This document shows, piece by piece, positions 61,727-64,000 of a stretch of 64,000 bases of DNA. Both the position numbers and the translations under genes were made by a program. Position 1 is the stretch's first letter. Each line of letters opens with the position of its first letter. Source of the stretch: Oryzias latipes (taxonomy: Eukaryota > Chordata > Actinopteri > Beloniformes > Adrianichthyidae); the NCBI RefSeq assembly GCF_002234675.1, contig NC_019876.2, positions 27,077,750 to 27,141,749 on the forward strand. The letters are read 5' to 3'. Below the pieces are notes generated by a model. It worked only from the letters and a program-made list of their open reading frames with translations, did no database searches and was not told where the DNA came from.

Positions 61727-62570
61727 TGAGGAAAGAGAGGAGAGTGGATTCGATTTTTTTAAAAGTTTATTTAGAGGCATTTATTGTGGCTACAGGAATG
61801 TTCAATCTGCAAAACAAAGTACATTTCTGCATCGTAAAATAGTTCATAAGGGGTGGAGGGATTCAGACGTACCACTACTGAAGGCCTGGGTGTGTAATGC
61901 ACGGTCCGCCACTGGCTAAAACTAAAGCGTGTGAGAAAACCAAAAACAACCAAACAAAATCTTGAAGAAAACAAAGTAAAACCAAACGAAAATACCGCTG
62001 GTGGTGTCCATCTCCGCTTCGGAGGGAAAGGGGAGGAGCTCACCAGAAAACAGTAGCAGATGGCCACTCAATGTGGCGTTGGCAACCTGCCCTTCTGATG
62101 CGATGGCGGCGGCAGCCTCGTCAGGGCTTAACCGGGCCCCTCGTTTTAAGGCACACAGTGACACTCCTAATGTGCGTTGAACTCCCAGACCTCGTTAATG
62201 ACCTGCAGAGAGCTGGGACCAATGTAACTGCCATCAGTAACACACTACACCCCCAGGGACTGAAACCTTGCAGCGCCAGACGTGTCCCCTGCCATCAGCA
62301 GTTGTAGGCACTGGCCTCACGTGCAATTGTCCGGGCCGCAAATTTAAAGGGGGCGGAGGCTCAGTGCTTAGAAACCATTTCAAATATCAAAAAATCTGAG
62401 CCGCTATTGGTTTTCTATTATTTAATATATCAGAGTTTGAACCTGTGAATATGCGTCTCCTGCAGCTGCACGCGCCCCCGTCTTTTACAATGTACTGCAA
62501 ATGTGAGATGGAAAGGGGGGGGGGGGGCGTCTGCATGTTCTTTAGTTGGCTTCGGTATTTGACATAAACC
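61727..62570 (+). repeat. Long direct repeat A, right copy
   Basis: Matches 45336-46200 in the same orientation over about 850 bp, with small indels (for example the G-run at 62515-62527 against 46140-46159). Includes the Tc1-transposase-like segment with LQRAGTNVTAISNTLHPQGLKPCSARRVP (broken into pieces by decay). Confidence 0.75.
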
Positions 62571-62589
62571 TCCTTTGTGAGAAGCAGAA

Positions 62590-62875
62590 GGCAAGACTGC
62601 TACGGTCCCTGAATTGTGTCACTGGGGCCCCACCTTGAGAACAAGCAGGCTTGGGGTTGGGGCTCGCAGGCGGGAGGCCTGGTGGACGCGACTCCACCCA
62701 CGGCCCTCGGTCAGGCCCAGCCTGAAGGAACAGCTTACACCCAACCACAGTTCAGAGTTTCCGGCCTTCTTGGTGTCCCTCAGGGAGATACTGGAAAGCG
62801 CGCCAACGGGGGACTCCATTGTCATCCTGAGAGACTTCAATGCCTATGTGGGCAACAACAGCGGCACCTAGGAAA
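62590..62875 (+). pseudogene. LINE endonuclease fragment
   Basis: The plus-strand frame 62614-62871 ends with LREILESAPTGDSIVI and LRDFNAYVGNN, the catalytic Asp-Asn region of a non-LTR endonuclease (usual GDFNAHVGN; the first Gly is Arg here). Truncated both sides and joined to a different LINE at about 62876. Confidence 0.55.
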
Positions 62876-63765
62876 CATAATGAGGAAACACAGTATTAAT
62901 TTTCACTGTTATGCAGATGATATGCAGTTGTATTCATTTATTAATCCTGACCAGAATGACCATATAGAGAAACTGAATGCCTGCATCGGAGACATCAAGA
63001 CCTGGATGACAATTAATTACCTCCTCCTGAACACAGAAAAAACAGAGGTCATTATGCTAGGTCCTAAAAACCTCAGAGATGCTCTGTCTGATCAGATAGT
63101 CTCCCTGGATTGTGTAAGTGTAGCCTTCAATTCCACAGTTAGAAACCTTGGGGTTTTATTTGACCAGGATTTATCATTCAAGGCTCACAAATCTCAGGCA
63201 TGTAGAACTGCCTTTTTCACCTGCGGAATATAGCTAAGATCAGAGATAAAAGTGATACTGAAAAACACGTGTATGCATTTGTTACGTCGAGGCTGGATTA
63301 CTGTAACTCTTTGTTAGTAGTGTGTCCTAAGAGTTCCTTAAGAAGTCTCCAGCTTGTTCAGAACGCAGCAGCTATATTGTTAGCAGGAACTAGCAGAAGA
63401 GATCACATCACTCCTGTGTTAGTTTCACTTCACTGGAACCCAGTTGATTCTAGAATCAAGTATAAAATCTTCCTGCTTACCTAAAAGGCCTTACATGGTA
63501 TGGCCCCGTCCTATATTAAAGACCTCATAGTCCCTTACCATCCAAACAGAACACTTCGCTCGCAAAATGCAGGACTGCTTGTGGTTCCTAGAATTGGTAA
63601 AAGGACAGTTGGAGGTAGAGTGTTTAGCCACCAAGCCCTTGTTTTATGGAATAAACTCCCAGCTCATGTAAGAGAAGCCAACATAGTTTCTACATTCAAA
63701 GTTAGACTGAGAACATTCCTTTTTGGACAGGCTTATTGTCAGACTAGCTAGTAATCAGAGAATAT
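62876..63765 (+). pseudogene. L2-like LINE reverse transcriptase C-terminal half
   Basis: Starts inside the RT palm (HCYADDMQLYSF, with YADD intact) and runs through NYLLLNTEKTEVIMLGPK, VRNLGVLFDQDLSF, FVTSRLDYCNSLL, VPYHPNRTLRSQNAGLLV and LWNKLPAHVREANIVSTFK to the end. A frameshift near 63225 and a TAA near 63482 break it into three frames. The sequence matches the fish L2 type. Only the 3' half is present. Confidence 0.75.
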
Positions 63766-64000
63766 TTAACTTACTGATATTTTTTTTAAATTAAACTTAA
63801 TAACTATTAGTTGTTAGTAGGCTGCTAGAAATTTGAAGCTGGGGAAACTATGGTGCTCTGGGGTTCTGTCCTCTTTTCTCATCTACTTCTACCCTTCCTC
63901 TCTTTCTATTCTTGATCATTACCTATCATTTAGTTCTCCATGCCTCTGTTTGGTGCAGTGCCATTTATGTACTGTACCTCCTTCCCACTCCCTGAGGAAG
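63766..64000 (+). other. LINE 3' UTR and edge sequence
   Basis: AT-rich, then CT-rich, probably the 3' UTR of the L2-like element; the window ends before any tail can be seen. Confidence 0.35.

Overview
The window is animal nuclear DNA, almost certainly from a teleost fish. The evidence is spliced genes with GT-AG introns, fish-type repeats (a tRNA-headed SINE with an ATTC-type tail, Tc1-like, hAT-like and L1/L2/RTE-like elements), a fish-style TRIM gene with a single coding exon, and a conserved vertebrate gene pair. A percomorph such as a medaka or killifish relative is my guess; the species cannot be fixed from this sequence.

Layout. 1-4.5 kb holds LINE remains: a still-open ORF1 on the minus strand that runs off the left edge, an L1-type ORF2 relic, and a decayed LINE piece next to the TRIM gene. 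4587-6251 is an intact 554-aa TRIM E3 ligase (RING, B-boxes, coiled coil, PRY-SPRY). Two copies of a 185-bp segment lie on either side of it as direct repeats. 6.9-8.0 kb holds two SINEs in opposite orientation around a Tc1 end.

8.5-27 kb is cd99l2 on the plus strand. I resolve nine coding exons encoding about 206 aa (signal peptide, acidic D/A/L-type repeats, one membrane span, short tail), followed by a long 3' UTR. 27.5-43.4 kb is mtmr1 on the minus strand, convergent with cd99l2. Its 17 coding exons join in one continuous frame of 619 codons and include the CX5R phosphatase motif. CD99L2 and MTMR1 are also neighbours in human Xq28, so the pairing supports both calls. Their products are an adhesion glycoprotein and a phosphoinositide 3-phosphatase; I see no sign that they work in one pathway. 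The introns carry many non-autonomous DNA transposons, several with readable target-site duplications.

43-64 kb is repeat-rich and holds one remarkable gene candidate. It is an intronless 826-codon ORF (47970-50450) with a strong start context, a TATA-like box, and upstream CRE/AP-1-like motifs framed by a perfect 20-bp inverted repeat. Its protein is Lys/Glu/Ala-rich, has internal repeats, and belongs to no family I recognise. Downstream is a three-level nest. A LINE fragment fused to a 90-bp minisatellite was split by a hAT element (8-bp duplication), and that was split by a roughly 7.8-kb L1 (16-bp duplication, poly-A tail, three single-base frame breaks, a 2-kb G-rich 3' region). The window ends in further LINE fragments.
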